Of a DNA stretch of 6,031 bases, positions 4,828 to 6,031 are shown piece after piece (positions within the stretch are counted from its first letter, which is position 1; each line of letters begins with the position of its first letter). Where the stretch lies: the NCBI GenBank assembly GCA_900548465.1, contig URKY01000080.1:1-6031 (forward strand). Direction: 5' to 3'. The notes under the pieces were generated by a model that saw only the letters and a program-made list of their open reading frames with translations, searched no databases and was not told where the DNA came from. The translations under genes were made by a program, and so were the position numbers. Source of the stretch: an uncultured Eubacterium sp. (lineage in GTDB: Bacteria > Bacillota > Clostridia > Lachnospirales > Lachnospiraceae).

Positions 4828-5496
4828 TTAAAAAGTTAATCCTAAAATTGCATTGTCGTATAAAAATTGCTTTAACTTTACGCTTTCTCCATTATTATAA
4901 TACTCCAATAATAGTGAATTAAACTGTTCCATATATTTATCCGTAATAGTCATAATCCCTACACCTGAAGAAACCAAAATCTTATTTGCAAGCAATAAAC
5001 TGGTACGTTTATTTCCATCCCAGAAGAACTGTCCTCTTGTTCCCCATGTAAATGCTTCTAATGCTTTATCTGTAGCAGATGAACAAGTATCTGACAAAAT
5101 ATTTTTCAATTCTTCTATTGTTTTATCTTTTTCAGGAACCGGAGGCACATAATCCGTTCCTGAAATACCAACTGTTCCTGTCCGAAGTTTTCCCCATTCC
5201 AAAGCTTCATTTCTCGCAATATATTCATTCAACTTACACCAATATTCAAATGTAACTTCTTCATTTACTGTATTTAAAAGAAATTTCCATGCATCACGCA
5301 TATTCAAAATTGCCTGAATATCATCTAGTTGTACATTTGGAACATTTACACCATTTAAAATTGTCTGTGTTTGCGGGAAAGTTACTGCTCTGTTTTCCAT
5401 TTTCATTCCACAATATACATTTTCATCCCATTTCTTCTTTGCCAGAAATAAACTCTGTTCAGGTGATAAATGAAATTTATCTTCAAATTTTGACAT
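4828..5496 (-). CDS. Fic-fold protein with altered catalytic loop (H to Q)
   Basis: A 222-residue protein of the Fic/DOC fold. Fic enzymes usually move AMP (or another phosphate-containing group) from a nucleotide to a hydroxyl side chain of a target protein, using HPFx(D/E)GNxR. Here the loop at residues 156-164 is QFFWDGNKR: the D160, G161, N162 and R164 positions for nucleotide and metal are kept, but the catalytic His is Gln. An N-terminal segment GMKMENR (30-36) followed by TFPQTQTIL resembles the class II inhibitory helix with E34 N35, though its usual Ser/Thr is Gly. The longer frame opens at ATG 5529, but that codon lies between the -10 box and the expected transcript start. ATG 5496 has AAAGGAG about 10 nt upstream, so I chose it. 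A promoter precedes and a terminator follows, so it is a single-gene unit. It may be inactive as an AMP transferase, may use another chemistry, or may act by binding. Confidence 0.85.
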   Translation of the reverse strand: MSKFEDKFHLSPEQSLFLAKKKWDENVYCGMKMENRAVTFPQTQTILNGVNVPNVQLDDIQAILNMRDAWKFLLNTVNEEVTFEYWCKLNEYIARNEALEWGKLRTGTVGISGTDYVPPVPEKDKTIEELKNILSDTCSSATDKALEAFTWGTRGQFFWDGNKRTSLLLANKILVSSGVGIMTITDKYMEQFNSLLLEYYNNGESVKLKQFLYDNAILGLTF

Positions 5497-5529
5497 TGTA
5501 ATACACTCCTTTTCCTTTTTTCCATACAT

Positions 5530-5560
5530 ATTATAGCACAGATTTATATAGTACTGTCAG
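5530..5560 (-). promoter_or_regulatory. Promoter of the Fic gene
   Basis: TATAAT (5535-5530) is preceded by TGC, an extended -10. A CTGACA -35-like box lies at 5560-5555 with a 19-nt spacer. Transcription should start near 5523, about 27 nt before the ATG at 5496. This excludes the upstream ATG at 5529 as the translation start. Confidence 0.6.
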
Positions 5561-5581
5561 CAATTGCTATCCGAATTGCTG
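5558..5581. promoter_or_regulatory. Inverted repeat at the Fic -35 region
   Basis: CAGCAATT (5558-5565) and AATTGCTG (5574-5581) are perfect 8-bp inverted arms with an 8-nt spacer. The left arm contains part of the self-complementary AGCAATTGCT (5559-5568). One arm overlaps the -35 box of the Fic promoter, as an operator would. The repeat also lies 10 nt after the stop of the upstream gene, but it lacks a U run, so a terminator role is less likely. Confidence 0.4.
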
Positions 5582-5591
5582 GATATCATAC

Positions 5592-6031
5592 TTATTTTAT
5601 CCCCAATGCTTCCTTTAAAAATCCTACTATTCTCTTTTCATACTCGCCACATATTATATTTTCCTTACTTTCAGAATCACTGCCCTCAACAAAATATCTT
5701 CCTGTCTCTTTACTAATTGACAAAGAATCAAGCGGCCAGCCCTCAAATCTTTTAGTTGATACTTTATCTATCATATAAAAAGCCCCTACATTTTTTGCTG
5801 ACTCTCTATCCATAAATGATGAAATCCTACCATTGTTATAAACAGCTATACCGTCCAGGTAATAGGCAGATACCTTTCCTCCAAGCTCTCCTATAAGATT
5901 TGAATAATACTCAATCATTTCTTCATCTGATAATCTGTTCATTCCCATTGGAGTTCTAACATTTAATCCCGGTTGTCTCTCATCTTCTAAACTTAGTTCC
6001 TCAAAATACAATCCCGAATCATTACAAATCA
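5592..6031 (-). CDS. HAM1/RdgB-like non-canonical purine NTP pyrophosphatase, partial
   Basis: The 3' part of a gene cut by the right edge. The frame is open to the edge, giving about 145 residues, so the TTG at 6011 should not be taken as a start. The piece begins ICNDSGLYFEEL, matching the conserved (A)DDSGL(F/Y)xxxL block of Ham1/RdgB enzymes, followed by PG and a helical region. A strand, VSAYYLDGIAVYNNG, and GWPLDSLSI lie where the family has its A-x-F/Y strand and GFGYDPIF block, the latter clearly diverged. Family members clear dITP, XTP and similar nucleotides by splitting off pyrophosphate. The unusual sequence suggests a divergent paralogue, perhaps with another nucleotide substrate. 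About the first 60 residues of a typical family member are missing here. Confidence 0.65.
   Translation of the reverse strand, partial: ICNDSGLYFEELSLEDERQPGLNVRTPMGMNRLSDEEMIEYYSNLIGELGGKVSAYYLDGIAVYNNGRISSFMDRESAKNVGAFYMIDKVSTKRFEGWPLDSLSISKETGRYFVEGSDSESKENIICGEYEKRIVGFLKEALGIK

Noticed and set aside
5497..5529. Eleven extra N-terminal codons for the Fic protein, from ATG 5529.
   Set aside because: The ATG lies between the -10 box and the expected transcription start, and the ribosome binding site for ATG 5496 falls inside the extension.

Overview
The window is AT-rich, low-GC DNA, and every gene I can support lies on the minus strand. Strong AGGAGG-type ribosome binding sites, sigma70/sigmaA-like promoters, U-tailed intrinsic terminators and the protein families present (a CD3324-type helix-turn-helix protein, an SdpI-like membrane protein) point to a Firmicute of the Clostridia, plausibly a Lachnospiraceae member. 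The mix of small unknown ORFs, a Fic protein, an orphan HNH nuclease and an SdpI homologue looks like accessory chromosome. I see no integrase, transposase, rRNA, tRNA or CRISPR array.

Reading in the direction of transcription (right to left): (1) 6031-5592 is the C-terminal part of a HAM1/RdgB-like NTP pyrophosphatase, cut by the window edge. (2) A promoter at about 5530-5560 drives a Fic-fold gene (5496-4828) whose catalytic histidine position is glutamine. It ends at a clear intrinsic terminator (4818-4781). (3) An extended -10 promoter fused to that terminator precedes two small unknown genes of 73 and 68 codons (4716-4236). (4) The 220-nt gap at 4015-4235 holds two neighbouring inverted repeats, one with perfect 22-bp arms. 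(5) 4014-2836 encodes a fusion of a CD3324-like DNA-binding domain with an aminoglycoside/choline-type phosphotransferase. (6) 2689-2057 encodes an SdpI-like membrane protein, followed after 38 nt by an HNH endonuclease gene (2018-861). A 50-codon gene (882-730) overlaps the 3' end of the HNH gene, and an intrinsic terminator closes the unit at 722-679.

(7) Just past that terminator, with no promoter visible, is a compact cluster of three small genes: a 28-residue hydrophobic peptide with a GTG start, a 36-residue basic hydrophobic peptide, and a 120-residue acidic protein. The last is broken into two frames by a run of seven A residues, so that conventionally only its first 80 codons read through. 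(8) At the left edge, a near-perfect TTGACA-17-TATAAT promoter abuts the restored stop of that broken gene. It starts an RNA that can fold into a nested stem-loop and runs out of the window.

The clearest new observations are the two small genes at 463-663, the frameshift in the third gene, the overlapping 50-codon gene, the leader RNA at the edge, and the H-to-Q change in the Fic loop. No complete, recognisable defence or conflict system can be named from the sequence alone. SdpI-like, HNH and the small overlapping gene form the most coherent candidate unit.
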